The notes: generated by a model not told the origin, from the sequence alone. DNA of 64,000 bases from Saprospiraceae bacterium UBA6168 (GCA_002435785.1 DIUC01000007.1:1-64000); one strand, 5' to 3'; shown: positions 36,099 to 45,975, counted from the first letter of the stretch. Numbers and translations are program-made.

Positions 36099-37184
36099 AT
36101 GTCCACTGACGTTAACAAAGCCATTCACGAACTGCTTTTTGAGCAAACAGCAGTGATAGTACCCGGCCTCGGCGGCTTCACCTCCACGCCCGGTACTGCC
36201 ACGGTGGATTACGTGCAGGACGTCATCACGCCGCCGAGCTCGAAGCTGGAGTTCAACCCCAATTTGGTCATCAACGACGGGATACTGGTGCAGTACCTTC
36301 AAAAGAACAACCTTAGCACCTACCAAGCGGCAGAAGAAATAGTGGAGAAATTCGTGGCTTCGGTCCGGGAAACACTGGAGCGCCGGGAGATTTTCGAGAT
36401 TCCCAAGGTTGGGCGGCTGTACCAGGACTACGAACACAAAATCCGGTTCATGCCAGAGGGCACCAACTTCAACGCCGACTCATTTGGCCTGCCCACACTT
36501 GACTTTCAGCCGTTGGCAAAAGAGAAGCCCAAGCCCATGCCTATCCCCCAACGTCCGGCCACTGCGGTGGTGGAGGGAGGACTGGCAACAGCCCAGGTTG
36601 CAGCCGCCGATACGAATATCAAGGTTGGGGAAACACAAACAGCTTCACTGTTGATGAAGACATTGCCGTGGCTGGTGCTGCTGGCGGCCATTCTGATAGC
36701 AGTGTCGCTGTACATCATATTTGGGGGGACCAACCAAAAAACCGTCGCCGACCTGCCGGAGGCTGTTGAGCGCCTAAACGTGAAGCCTACCCTCCCCGAA
36801 ACAGAAAATGCGGAAGCGGCCACCACCCCATCGGAAGACAACCCTACCCCACCCCCCGTTGCGAAGCAAAAAAACACGCCGCCAAAGGCCGCCGCCGTGC
36901 CGGAAGCTGCAGATACGGAACAGGACAGTTTTGAGCCGAACAAAAGCAAGGTTTACTTGGTCGTACATAGCTTTGGCGTGAAAAGCAACGCCACCAAATT
37001 TGCCCAAACCCTGACCGAGGATGGCTATGCCGCACAGACGAAAAAAGTGGGAAACCTATTCCGGGTAGGGGTCGTTGTGGCATACGACACGAAAAACGAC
37101 CTCGAAAAAACCCGGAGAGAACTCGCTGCCAAATACAAAGCCGGCCCAAAAACGGAAAAGGAATTGGAGGAGATGGGGCAGTAA
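36099..37184 (+). CDS. HU-like/CCDC81 domain and SPOR domain membrane protein
   Basis: 361 residues from ATG at 36099. Residues 1-~110 match the Bacteroidota CCDC81-like HU domains (INKAIHELL-type start VNKAIHELLFEQTAVIVPGLGGF). One membrane segment at ~190-210 (LPWLVLLAAILIAVSLYIIF). A Pro/Ala/Glu-rich linker leads to a C-terminal SPOR domain (~285-350, VYLVVHSFGVKSNATKFAQTL), which binds denuded peptidoglycan at the division site. Likely a septal cell-envelope protein. Confidence 0.88.
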   Translation: MSTDVNKAIHELLFEQTAVIVPGLGGFTSTPGTATVDYVQDVITPPSSKLEFNPNLVINDGILVQYLQKNNLSTYQAAEEIVEKFVASVRETLERREIFEIPKVGRLYQDYEHKIRFMPEGTNFNADSFGLPTLDFQPLAKEKPKPMPIPQRPATAVVEGGLATAQVAAADTNIKVGETQTASLLMKTLPWLVLLAAILIAVSLYIIFGGTNQKTVADLPEAVERLNVKPTLPETENAEAATTPSEDNPTPPPVAKQKNTPPKAAAVPEAADTEQDSFEPNKSKVYLVVHSFGVKSNATKFAQTLTEDGYAAQTKKVGNLFRVGVVVAYDTKNDLEKTRRELAAKYKAGPKTEKELEEMGQ

Positions 37185-37190
37185 GGTTAA

Positions 37191-37264
37191 TGGAGAATTG
37201 AGAATTGAAAATGGCGGCGCTGCAATTGTCCATTTTCAATTCTCCATTTTCAATTTTCAATTCA
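37191..37264. repeat. Intergenic inverted repeat (GGAGAATTGAGAATTG type)
   Basis: GGAGAATTGAGAATTGAAAATGG faces CCATTTTCAATTCTCC plus a second copy of the right arm. Fills the gap before the phosphodiesterase gene. Confidence 0.75.
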
Positions 37265-37265
37265 A

Positions 37266-37763
37266 ATGAAAATCGGCCTACTCTCCGACACCCACAGTTT
37301 TCTGGACGAGAGCATCTTCAAATACTTCGAGCCTTGCGACGAAATCTGGCATGCGGGCGACATCGGCAACCCCCAAGTGGCCGACCAGCTCGAAGCTTTC
37401 CGCCCGTTCAGGGCCGTTTATGGCAATATTGACGGCCAGCCCATCCGCCGCCGCTACCCGCTCGACCTGCGCTTTGAATTGGAGGGGGTGGATGTGTTCA
37501 TCACCCATATTGGCGGCTACCCCGGCAAATACGACAAGCGGGTGCGGGAAATCTTGCTGGCCAATCCGCCCAAGCTTTTTATCTGCGGCCATTCCCATAT
37601 ACTAAAGGTAATGCCGGACAAGGCGCTCGGCCTCTTGCACATCAACCCAGGGGCCTGCGGCAACGAGGGCTGGCACAAGGTGAAGACCATTCTTCGCTTC
37701 GACCTTCAAGCTGGCCGCATTGAAAACTTGGAGGTGGTGGAATTGGGGAGGCGAGGTGGATGA
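37266..37763 (+). CDS. YfcE/MJ0936-type metallophosphoesterase
   Basis: 165 residues. All metal-binding motifs are visible: LLSDTHS (D-x-H) near residue 7, HAGDIGN (GD) near 35, YGNID (GN-D) near 58, ITHIGGY, and CGHSHI (GH-x-H) near 110. These enzymes hydrolyse phosphodiesters; physiological substrate unknown. A terminator follows. Confidence 0.93.
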   Translation: MKIGLLSDTHSFLDESIFKYFEPCDEIWHAGDIGNPQVADQLEAFRPFRAVYGNIDGQPIRRRYPLDLRFELEGVDVFITHIGGYPGKYDKRVREILLANPPKLFICGHSHILKVMPDKALGLLHINPGACGNEGWHKVKTILRFDLQAGRIENLEVVELGRRGG

Positions 37764-37778
37764 GGGATGAGGGATGAG

Positions 37779-37815
37779 AAAAGCGCTTCGTGAAAAACAC
37801 GGAGCGCTTTTTTTA
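37779..37815 (+). terminator. Rho-independent terminator after the phosphoesterase gene
   Basis: AAAGCGCTTCGTG and CACGGAGCGCTTT pair around AAAAA, then a T run. Confidence 0.85.
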
Positions 37816-37939
37816 TTTTTCCGTTGAATTGACAGAAAAAAATGCAGGTTAGATAACGACACAGACCACTGAAAGACAATGACTTGCAGATTTGCGAACC
37901 AATATCCAACGGGCAAACCCATTATTGGCCACACCTAAA

Positions 37940-38392
37940 CTACCAGCTCAAGTCGTCATCTATCTGGGGCGGTGGGGCGCTTGGTGGCGCAGGTTTTTGT
38001 GCTTGATGGGGTGACTCCTCAAACTGCTGGTCAACAGGTCTGTTGTTCTGCCGTGATTGAGGTGGCCGCTCATAAGGACCAGCCGCTGCATCCCGAGACT
38101 CCCACTCGTCGTGGATTCGATCAAATTCCTCGTAGTCGAAATCGGGCATCAGTTCCGTTTTGACGTAGGCGATAACTTCTTCCAAACTGGCCACAAATCG
38201 GTTGAAGTCCTCTTTATAGAGGAAAATCTTGTGGCGCTCGGTGCCCTCACCGTCGAAGCGCTTTGTGCTTTCCGTCAGGGTTAGGTAATAGTCATCCCCT
38301 TTTGTCTGGCGGACGTCAAAAAAGTAAGTTCTTCGTCTGCCGGCACTCATTTTTTTTGAGAAAACACTGTCAAATCTTCTGTCTCTTTCCAC
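37940..38392 (-). CDS. PUR-alpha-like nucleic-acid-binding protein (DUF3276)
   Basis: 150 residues from GTG at 38392, which fits the family start (ERD...DSVFSKK). The PUR repeat is visible: GRRRTYFFDVRQTKGDDYYLTLTESTK, then HKIFLYKEDFNRFVASLEEVI. The C-terminal ~45 residues are Pro/Gln-rich and disordered. Nearly universal in Bacteroidota; binds single-stranded nucleic acid in homologues. Single gene. Confidence 0.92.
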   Translation of the reverse strand: MERDRRFDSVFSKKMSAGRRRTYFFDVRQTKGDDYYLTLTESTKRFDGEGTERHKIFLYKEDFNRFVASLEEVIAYVKTELMPDFDYEEFDRIHDEWESRDAAAGPYERPPQSRQNNRPVDQQFEESPHQAQKPAPPSAPPPQIDDDLSW

Positions 38393-38769
38393 TGGTTGCA
38401 GGATTTTAAGTGATAAAAAACACCTTTAGAAACCGCTCAACCATTGCGCAAGCTCCTAAAAGGCATGACAAATGTAGGGAATTGGCTTAAACCGCAAAAT
38501 ATCTAGGCGGAATGCTTGATTTTTTGATAAAAAACAAGGCAGGAGCGCCTCCCAACCACTTGACCACAATATTGATTCAATCTAAATAAGCCCGACAGGC
38601 GAGAATGATTTTCCCTGCTATTCTCTAATTTCAAACCTTTTATAACTTTGCCACGCTTTGAAAGGAGGGTATCTGGCTTGGTAAATGAACGAGTCGAATT
38701 GCCTGCCATCAAAGGCGCAGATTAAGCTGTTTTTTTTGATTACCATTCCTTCATTTAACGCATTGAAGC
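38393..38769. other. Intergenic region upstream of nqrA with a -7 box
   Basis: No gene in ~375 bases; a 69-residue minus-strand ORF here has no coding character. TAACTTTG at 38643-38650 matches the -7 consensus and would give a leader of ~110 bases to nqrA. Confidence 0.5.
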
Positions 38770-40404
38770 ATGAGACAGGGTTTTACGAGGCTCCACCTGA
38801 TTATTTCCTTCTTGTTCATCCAACAACTTGTACAGGCACAAACCCCAACTGGCAGCGGTGCCAACAGTTTCACGATGATGCTCTTGGCCATCGTGGTGCT
38901 GATTGCGTTTTTCATCATCATCCGGGTTTCCGACAACCTGGTACGCATAGAGGCAGGCAAAAACGGCGTTGACAGCGAGAATGAGGGATTGTCCTCCTTC
39001 CCCGGTGTTGCCGACATTTTCAAGAAAAAAAGTCCACTTTACGCTAAGGGCAAATACGTCGCTTTGACGCAAGGACACAACATCCTGCTGGAAGGCCAAG
39101 CAACTGGCCCCATCGAAGCTGCCTATGTCAACACCTTCGCCGTGCAGCCACCCAATTTCCGGGGCATGTCGCCTATCCCAAAGGTGGAAGTGGAAGTGGG
39201 CGATACTGTGAAAGCAGGCGACCACTTGTTTTTTGACAAAAAAAATCCCGATGTAAAATATGTGTCGCCGGTAAGTGGCGAGGTGATTGCCGTCAACCGG
39301 GGTGAGCGGCGCTCCATTGCCAACATCGTGGTGCTTGCCGATAAGGCCCAGCAGTACCGCCAACTGCCCACCATCAACCCCGACACTTGCAGCCGCGAGG
39401 AGTTGGTCAGTTTTCTGCTCGACACGGGTGGTTGGACCCTATTGCGCCAGCGACCATTCGACGTGGTAGCCAGTGCTACCGAGGTGCCCGATAATATTTT
39501 CATCTCCACTTTCGACACCGCACCACTTGCCCCTGACTTCAACCATATAATGGCTGGAAGAGAAGCCGCATTCCAGCGTGGCCTTGACATTTTGGGCAAA
39601 TTGACCAGGGGCAATGTTTGGCTCGGCCTCGATGCCAATGGCGAGAACCCACCAAGTACTGTTTACACGGCAGCAAAAGGGGTGCAAAAATGTTGGTTCA
39701 GTGGCAAGCACCCGGCTGGCAACGTGGGCGTCCAGATTCACCACATAGCCCCCATTACCACCAAAACAACGGTGTGGACGCTTGGCGTTCAGGATGTGGC
39801 AACGCTTGGCGCACTGTTCACCGAGCAGCGTTTCAATACAGAACGCGTGGTTGCCCTGACCGGTGCCGAGTTGAAGCAACCAAAATATGTCCGCACTTAT
39901 ATCGGTGCCAATATTGGGGAACTATTGGGGAACAACCTCACCAACAACCACGTGCGCATCCTTTCCGGCGACGTGCTGAGTGGAAGCAAGACATCAAAGA
40001 CAGATTTCCTCAACTATTTCGATGACCAAATCACGGTGGTGGAGGAGGGCGATTTCCACGAGATGTTCGGTTGGCTGCTGCCCGACCTATCTACGCCAAG
40101 CGTGTCCAAAGCGCTCCCCGTCACCCTGTTCGCAGATACCGTTTTCAAAGCAAATACCAACCTGCACGGTGAGAAACGGGCATTCGTGGTGACAGGCCAA
40201 TACGAAAAACTGCTCCCGATGGATATTTACCCGCAGCACTTGATGAAGGCTATCTTGACCAATGATTACGAGAAAATGGAGGGCCTCGGCATCCACGAAC
40301 TCATCGAGGAAGACGTGGCGCTTTGCGAATTTGCCTGCACTTCCAAACAACCATTGCAGGAGATTTTGCGCAATGGCTTGGACATGGTACACGAGCAAGG
40401 GTAG
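38770..40404 (+). CDS. nqrA: NqrA with N-terminal signal and membrane anchor
   Basis: 544 residues, ~95 longer than usual NqrA (~450). The N-terminus reads as a signal peptide (LHLIISFLFIQQLVQA), a short linker and a membrane helix (MMLLAIVVLIAFFIIIRV), then a ~30-residue charged segment leading into the normal NqrA start (KGKYVALTQGHNILLEG). NqrA family core follows: VSPVSGEVIAVNRGERR, VGVQIHHIAPI, GLGIHELIEEDVALCEFAC. NqrA is the peripheral cytoplasmic quinone-linked subunit of the Na+-pumping NADH:quinone reductase. First gene of the nqr operon. Confidence 0.93.
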   Translation: MRQGFTRLHLIISFLFIQQLVQAQTPTGSGANSFTMMLLAIVVLIAFFIIIRVSDNLVRIEAGKNGVDSENEGLSSFPGVADIFKKKSPLYAKGKYVALTQGHNILLEGQATGPIEAAYVNTFAVQPPNFRGMSPIPKVEVEVGDTVKAGDHLFFDKKNPDVKYVSPVSGEVIAVNRGERRSIANIVVLADKAQQYRQLPTINPDTCSREELVSFLLDTGGWTLLRQRPFDVVASATEVPDNIFISTFDTAPLAPDFNHIMAGREAAFQRGLDILGKLTRGNVWLGLDANGENPPSTVYTAAKGVQKCWFSGKHPAGNVGVQIHHIAPITTKTTVWTLGVQDVATLGALFTEQRFNTERVVALTGAELKQPKYVRTYIGANIGELLGNNLTNNHVRILSGDVLSGSKTSKTDFLNYFDDQITVVEEGDFHEMFGWLLPDLSTPSVSKALPVTLFADTVFKANTNLHGEKRAFVVTGQYEKLLPMDIYPQHLMKAILTNDYEKMEGLGIHELIEEDVALCEFACTSKQPLQEILRNGLDMVHEQG

Positions 40405-40506
40405 AATTATTGTATTGCTATATTGTTTGATTGTTTTTTTCTCGTACAACGACAACCATAACAATACAACCATTCAACTAAACAACATTTAAGCAATCAA
40501 CTATAA

Positions 40507-41775
40507 ATGAGTACTTTCTTAGAAAAAGTAAAAAGTCTGGAGCCACCGAAGGAGAAGAGATTCCTGCATACATTGTACGACGGGTTCTTCACCTTCCTTT
40601 ATACACCTGACCACACCACGCATGGAAAGGGCGTACACATCCGTGACCGGATGGACCTCAAGCGCACGATGGTGATGGTAGTGATTGCGCTTCAATTGTG
40701 CTATGTTTTTGGCACCTACAACATTGGCCACCAGCATTTTGTGGCGTTGGGGCAGCACACGGCGTTCATGGCTGCCATCCACTTGAAGCTGGCTTATGGG
40801 CTCATTCAAATCCTGCCCATTTTTGTGGTCACGCATGTTGTCGGGCTTGGTATAGAGTTCTACTACGCTGCCAAAAAGGGACACGGCATAGAGGAAGGCT
40901 TTCTGGTGACAGGGGCGCTCATACCACTCATCATGCCACCAGACATTCCCCTCTGGGTTTTGTCGCTTGCCGTGGCATTTGCGGTGATTTTGGGCAAAGA
41001 AGCCTTTGGCGGCACGGGCATGAACGTGGTCAATATCGCACTCCTCGCAAGGGTCTTCGTGTTCTTTGCCTACCCTACCACCATTTCGGGCGACCAATGC
41101 TGGGTAGCTGGCCTTGAATATGCTGGTGGCAAGGCCACTGGAGAGCTTTACGGATGGTCACACCACGTATTTGATGGATTGTTCAATGGGCTTGGTTGGG
41201 CTACCTTCGGGGAAGGGGGTCGAGCGGTGGCCGATGCCTTTACTGGCGCTACCCCGCTGGGGCTTGCGTCGCAGGGCTGGGAGAAAGTGACCGCTGTGTA
41301 TTCGCCCATGCAAATGTTCTGGGGAACGATACCCGGCTCCATTGGTGAAACCAGCAAGCCGCTTGTCATCATGGGTGGTTTGATTCTCCTCGCCACAGGG
41401 ATTGCCAGTTGGAGAATTATGCTTTCCGGCTTGCTGGGCACTGCCTTTATGGCCATCGTGTTCAACTGGTGGGGCTTTGATGCCTTCATGAATGTTCCTT
41501 GGTACTACCATTTCTACATGGGCAGTTTTTGGTTCGCCATCATTTTCATGGCAACCGACCCCGTGACGGCCTCCAGCACCAACACTGGTAAGTGGATTTT
41601 TGGCTTTTTCATCGGGATACTGGGCATCATCATTCGGGTGATGAATCCTGCCTACCCGGAAGGCTGGATGCTTGCCATCCTTTTCATGAACGTTTTTGCA
41701 CCGCTGATAGACCATTATGTGGTGGAAGCCAACATGAACCGCCGCAAAAAACACTTGGCTGCTGTAAAAAACTAA
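40507..41775 (+). CDS. nqrB: NqrB
   Basis: 422 residues, about ten membrane segments. The covalent FMN site is visible as DAFTGATPL (Thr of the S/T-G-A-T motif). It contributes to the Na+ channel and binds riboflavin and FMN (family knowledge). 102 bases after nqrA. Confidence 0.96.
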   Translation: MSTFLEKVKSLEPPKEKRFLHTLYDGFFTFLYTPDHTTHGKGVHIRDRMDLKRTMVMVVIALQLCYVFGTYNIGHQHFVALGQHTAFMAAIHLKLAYGLIQILPIFVVTHVVGLGIEFYYAAKKGHGIEEGFLVTGALIPLIMPPDIPLWVLSLAVAFAVILGKEAFGGTGMNVVNIALLARVFVFFAYPTTISGDQCWVAGLEYAGGKATGELYGWSHHVFDGLFNGLGWATFGEGGRAVADAFTGATPLGLASQGWEKVTAVYSPMQMFWGTIPGSIGETSKPLVIMGGLILLATGIASWRIMLSGLLGTAFMAIVFNWWGFDAFMNVPWYYHFYMGSFWFAIIFMATDPVTASSTNTGKWIFGFFIGILGIIIRVMNPAYPEGWMLAILFMNVFAPLIDHYVVEANMNRRKKHLAAVKN

Positions 41776-41831
41776 AGGCATCCTCGAAGCGTAAAGGCAT
41801 CGTGGGGCTTGTTTTTCAAAAAAATTGAAAA

Positions 41832-42542
41832 ATGCAAAGCAACAATTATGTAACTTTTTATACCGTCGTTATGACCCTCATCGTATCGGTCGTGTTGGCG
41901 GTCATCGTTTCTGGCCTAAAACCAGTCCACGATGACAACGAAGCTGTTTTCAAAAAAAGGGAAGTATTCAAGGCCGTCAAGGATTACTTGGGCGCTGATT
42001 TGGACAAGATGTCCGATAAAGAGGTCTTGGCCTTGTTTGAAAAAAGCATGAAGCAAGTCGTTATTGACGCCAATGGTAAGCCGGTGGAGGGTGTAAAGGC
42101 GGAAAACATAGACATGGCCAAGGAGGACAAAAAACCTGCCGCCGACCGCCAGTACCCCGTTTTTATTTACGAGGGAGATAAGGGTACTTACTATTTGGTA
42201 GCCGTGCGGGGCAATGGCCTTTGGGATAAAATCTGGAGCACCGTTGCCTTGAAGGACGACCTCAACACCATTGCCGGAACGTCATTTGGCCACGTTGGCG
42301 AAACGCCCGGCCTTGGCGCCGAGATTACCGACAACCCTTCATTCCCAAAACAATTTCAGGGCAAAACCATTTACGATGGCAACGAATTTGTCTCCGTATC
42401 AGTGGTAAAAGGGGGCATCAAAATCCCTGCCCACCAAGTGGATGCCATCACCGGAGCCACCATTACGTCTTACGGAGTGACCGAAATGTTCGAAAGGGGG
42501 CTGCGGGTTTATCTCCCTTATTTTGAAAGCTTAAAAAAATAA
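41832..42542 (+). CDS. nqrC: NqrC
   Basis: 236 residues, one N-terminal membrane helix (VVMTLIVSVVLAVIVSGL) and a periplasmic FMN domain ending in the covalent flavin motif DAITGATITSYG near residue 212. Carries electrons between NqrD/E and NqrB. Confidence 0.96.
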   Translation: MQSNNYVTFYTVVMTLIVSVVLAVIVSGLKPVHDDNEAVFKKREVFKAVKDYLGADLDKMSDKEVLALFEKSMKQVVIDANGKPVEGVKAENIDMAKEDKKPAADRQYPVFIYEGDKGTYYLVAVRGNGLWDKIWSTVALKDDLNTIAGTSFGHVGETPGLGAEITDNPSFPKQFQGKTIYDGNEFVSVSVVKGGIKIPAHQVDAITGATITSYGVTEMFERGLRVYLPYFESLKK

Positions 42543-42606
42543 ATTCACTTCCAACTCGGGGGCATCTTGCTCGGTTAGGAATCATTCAGAAAAAAATAGC
42601 ACCATC

Positions 42607-43305
42607 ATGGCTGAAACAATAATTCAGGTAGAAGAAGAGAAAGAACCACTCTTCGGCAAAAAAGAGCGGAAGCTCTTGATAGATCCCATCAATGACAATA
42701 ACCCCATCACCGTGCAGGTGTTGGGCATCTGCTCTGCACTGGCGGTGACCACCCTCGTGAACAAGGCAATTGTAATGGCTGTTGCCGTGATATTCGTGAC
42801 TGCCTTCTCTAACCTGGCGGTTTCGTTGCTGCGCAAGGGTATTCCCAAGCAGATACGAATGATCGTTCAGTTGGTGGTCATCGCATTTCTTGTGACGGTG
42901 GTAGAGCTGGCGCTCAAGGCCGCCAATTATCCAATATGGAAGGAACTGTCGGTGTATATCGGCCTCATCATCACCAACTGCATCGTCATGGGAAGGCTTG
43001 AAGCTTATGCAATGGCCAACAAACCTTGGCGTTCCTTCATGGACGGTGTCGGTAACGGCGTAGGCTATGGCGTAATCCTCATCATCGTGGCAGCCGTGCG
43101 GGAGCTTTTCGGAAAAGGCAGCCTCGCCGATTTCAAGATTATCGGGAACACACCGGAGTACCTGATTGACACCACTCAGAACAGCTTCTTCGCTTGGTAC
43201 ATGCCAAACAACTTGATGGTGATACCCGCCGCTGCCCTGTTTGTCATCGGCATCATCATCTGGGTGCAGCGCAGCAGGAACAGCAAGCTCGTGGATGTAT
43301 CTTGA
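42607..43305 (+). CDS. nqrD: NqrD
   Basis: 232 residues, six membrane segments. GICSALAVTT and GLIITNCIVMGR are conserved in NqrD/RnfE; the Cys residues in these two half-repeats hold the intramembrane Fe site shared with NqrE. A basic/acidic N-terminal extension of ~25 residues precedes the family core. Confidence 0.95.
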   Translation: MAETIIQVEEEKEPLFGKKERKLLIDPINDNNPITVQVLGICSALAVTTLVNKAIVMAVAVIFVTAFSNLAVSLLRKGIPKQIRMIVQLVVIAFLVTVVELALKAANYPIWKELSVYIGLIITNCIVMGRLEAYAMANKPWRSFMDGVGNGVGYGVILIIVAAVRELFGKGSLADFKIIGNTPEYLIDTTQNSFFAWYMPNNLMVIPAAALFVIGIIIWVQRSRNSKLVDVS

Positions 43306-43347
43306 CACCAGTAACCAATTATCCTTAAACTCGAAACTCAATCCATC

Positions 43348-43956
43348 ATGGGTGATTTGCTCAATATCTTTATCAAGTCCGTTTTCATCGAAAACATGGT
43401 GCTTGCCTACTTCCTTGGTATGTGCTCGTTCCTGGCAGTTTCCAAATCGGTAAAAACTGCCGTCGGCCTTGGTGCGGCGGTAGTCTTCGTGCTCACGCTT
43501 ACCGTGCCCATCAATTGGTTCATCAACGAAAAAATCCTCGGCCCCAACGGCCTCTTTGGCATGGACTTGACCTTCCTCCGCTTCATCTTGTTCATCGCCA
43601 CCATTGCCGCATTTGTGCAGTTGGTGGAAATGGTGGTGGAGAAATTCTCTCCATCGCTCTACAATGCCTTGGGCATTTTTCTTCCACTTATCACTGTGAA
43701 CTGCGCCATTCTTGGCGGCGCCCTGTTCATGGTAGCAAGGGAGTACAGCATAGGGCAGGCCACTACATTTGGCTTCGGCTCAGGGGTGGGCTTCATGGTG
43801 GCCATCGTGGTCATGGCAGCCATTCGTGAGAAAATAAGGTACAGCGCCGTTCCTCCCGCTTTGCGTGGCTTGGGCATCGCCTTCCTGCTCACCGGGCTTA
43901 TGGGCATTGCATTTATGAGCTTGATGGGCATCAACCCTGGCAACTACATGAAATAA
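43348..43956 (+). CDS. nqrE: NqrE
   Basis: 202 residues, six membrane segments, with FIENMVLAYFLGMCSFLAVS and LITVNCAILGG, the two Cys-bearing half-repeats that pair with NqrD. Length fits the family. Confidence 0.96.
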   Translation: MGDLLNIFIKSVFIENMVLAYFLGMCSFLAVSKSVKTAVGLGAAVVFVLTLTVPINWFINEKILGPNGLFGMDLTFLRFILFIATIAAFVQLVEMVVEKFSPSLYNALGIFLPLITVNCAILGGALFMVAREYSIGQATTFGFGSGVGFMVAIVVMAAIREKIRYSAVPPALRGLGIAFLLTGLMGIAFMSLMGINPGNYMK

Positions 43957-44048
43957 TTGCGAAAAAAGAAACAACATTGGCTGGGGTTGCCCCAACGCAA
44001 TCAGGGTTTTTGAAACCCACCCAATGCTAAAAATTCAGCCTTAATACG

Positions 44049-45338
44049 ATGATTTTTCTCTTCGATTTAATGTTTGTCCTTTGGGGTGCAGTGGCTTTCA
44101 CAGCCATCATCTTGGTGCTCACTTTCGGGCTAATCATGGCCCAGAAAAAGCTGGTGCCACAAGGTGACGTAAAAATAATCGTCAACGGCGACACGGCGAA
44201 CCCACTGATTGTCCAACCGGGCGGCTCCCTGCTCACCGCACTTTCCAACAAGAACATGTTCCTGCCCTCTGCCTGTGGCGGAGGCGGCACCTGCGCCATG
44301 TGCAAATGCCATGTGGATGCTGGCGGTGGCGATGTTTTGCCAACGGAAATGAACCACCTCAGCCGCAAGCAGGCCGCCGAGCACCTGCGCCTCGCCTGTC
44401 AGGTGAAGGTGCGTGGCGACATGGAAATCCGGGTTCCAGAGGAGGTTTTCGGCATCAAGAAATGGGAATGCGAAGTGGAATCCAACTACAACGTAGCCAC
44501 TTTCATCAAGGAGTTCGTGGTGAAACTGCCGCCGGGCGAAACCCTCCACTTCGAGTCAGGGGGCTATATCCAAGTGGACGTACCAGCCATCGAGTGCGAC
44601 TTCTCTGGCATTGACATCACGGCGCACCCCCGCATGGGCAAAAAGCCAGACGAGTACCGCCCAGAGTGGGACAAGTTCAATATGTGGTCCCTGAAAATGA
44701 AGAACCCGGAGCCTATCTTCCGGGCCTATTCCATGGCCAACCACCCTGCTGAGGGAAACCGCATCATGCTCAACATCCGCATCGCTACTCCACCGTGGGA
44801 CCGGGCGGCCAAAGGCTGGATGCAAGTAAACCCTGGCATCTGTTCGAGCTTCGTCTTCACCCGCAATCCGGGCGACAAAGTCACCATCTCTGGCCCCTAT
44901 GGCGAGTTCTTCATCAAGCCAACCAAGAAGGAAATGGTTTACATCGGTGGCGGAGCAGGCATGGCGCCGTTGCGCTCGCACATCTTCCACCTGTTCCACA
45001 CAGAGAAGACTCGCGACCGCAAGGTGAGCTACTGGTACGGTGGACGCTCCAGCCGGGAGCTGTTCTATACTGAGGACTTCACCGACATCGAAAAAGAATA
45101 CGACAACTTCAAGTACCATATCGCCCTGAGCGAGCCGCTGCCGGAGGACAACTGGACTGGCCCCGTGGGCTTCATCCACAACGTGGTCTTTGAGAACTAC
45201 CTCAAGAACCACCCCGAGCCAGAGGAAATAGAATACTACCTCTGCGGCCCGCCGCTCATGCTCTCCGCCGTGCAGAAGATGCTCACGGACCTCGGGGTAC
45301 CGGAAGAAAACATCGCCTTCGACGATTTTGGGAGTTAA
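44049..45338 (+). CDS. nqrF: NqrF, NADH-oxidising subunit
   Basis: 429 residues: N-terminal membrane helix, 2Fe-2S ferredoxin domain (PSACGGGGTCAMCKCHV, then LACQVKV), FAD domain (FRAYSMANHP), and NAD domain (YIGGGAGMAPLRSH, YYLCGPPLML). Accepts electrons from NADH. Last gene of the operon; followed by a terminator. Confidence 0.97.
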   Translation: MIFLFDLMFVLWGAVAFTAIILVLTFGLIMAQKKLVPQGDVKIIVNGDTANPLIVQPGGSLLTALSNKNMFLPSACGGGGTCAMCKCHVDAGGGDVLPTEMNHLSRKQAAEHLRLACQVKVRGDMEIRVPEEVFGIKKWECEVESNYNVATFIKEFVVKLPPGETLHFESGGYIQVDVPAIECDFSGIDITAHPRMGKKPDEYRPEWDKFNMWSLKMKNPEPIFRAYSMANHPAEGNRIMLNIRIATPPWDRAAKGWMQVNPGICSSFVFTRNPGDKVTISGPYGEFFIKPTKKEMVYIGGGAGMAPLRSHIFHLFHTEKTRDRKVSYWYGGRSSRELFYTEDFTDIEKEYDNFKYHIALSEPLPEDNWTGPVGFIHNVVFENYLKNHPEPEEIEYYLCGPPLMLSAVQKMLTDLGVPEENIAFDDFGS

Positions 45339-45342
45339 AACG

Positions 45343-45373
45343 AAAAAGCCCGGCTGTGATGTCGGGCTTTTTT
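45343..45373 (+). terminator. Rho-independent terminator of the nqr operon
   Basis: AAAAAGCCCGGC and GTCGGGCTTTTTT form the stem around TGTGAT. Confidence 0.9.
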
Positions 45374-45410
45374 GTTTTCAAAACTGTTTCCCCAGCGCAG
45401 GAATTGGAGG

Positions 45411-45418
45411 TAATTTTG
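45411..45418 (+). promoter_or_regulatory. -7 box TAATTTTG upstream of the DUF2062 gene
   Basis: Matches TAnnTTTG, 74 bases before the start codon. Confidence 0.4.
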
Positions 45419-45492
45419 CAAGTGCGGCTACTTTTTCTACCCATTAAAGTTCTTTTGTTCCCCTACCCAACTATCCTATTTTTTCAGCCAAC

Positions 45493-45975
45493 ATGCGCCG
45501 ATTTTCTTTTCTCGAAAAATTCAAAGGCTTCCTGAAGCAAGGGGCCACCCCCAAGGCACTGGCAGCCAGCTCGGCAGTCGGGTTGGTCTTGGGCGTGTTC
45601 CCGGTGCTGGGCGTCACCACGCTGATGATGGGCGCCATCTCCGTCCGTTGGCGGCTGAACCTGCCGTTGATGCTGGCGGTGAGCTATTTGATTTACCCAT
45701 TGCAAATCGTGCTGCTCGTCCCTTTCGTTCGGCTGGGGGAATGGCTGACGGGCGTTGCACCCGCCAATTTCTCGCTCGATGCCATGACTGATGCGTTCGC
45801 AAAAAACTTCACGGCGGCATTGATAGACCTCGGTGCTTCCAACCTAGTGGCCGTGCTCGGCTGGTGCCTGCTGGCACTGCCCATTGGTGCACTGATTTAT
45901 GTCGGGCTGATGCCCGTTTTTCGGTTGGCCATGCGGAAGTACCCTACTCCACCACCACCTTCCCATATTTCATAA
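45493..45975 (+). CDS. DUF2062 membrane protein
   Basis: 160 residues, three or four membrane segments with the DUF2062 pattern (GATPKALAASSAVGLVLGVFPVLGVTT, INPLQIVLL-like YPLQIVLLVPFVRLGEWL). Function unknown. The last ~11 residues (PTPPPPSHIS) and the stop codon are encoded by an antisense copy of the 3' end of a T9SS gene (45943-45994), so the natural C-terminus may have been replaced. Confidence 0.82.
   Translation: MRRFSFLEKFKGFLKQGATPKALAASSAVGLVLGVFPVLGVTTLMMGAISVRWRLNLPLMLAVSYLIYPLQIVLLVPFVRLGEWLTGVAPANFSLDAMTDAFAKNFTAALIDLGASNLVAVLGWCLLALPIGALIYVGLMPVFRLAMRKYPTPPPPSHIS

Noticed and set aside
38503..38712. 69-residue minus-strand ORF upstream of nqrA
   Set aside because: No coding character and it overlaps the likely nqrA promoter region.
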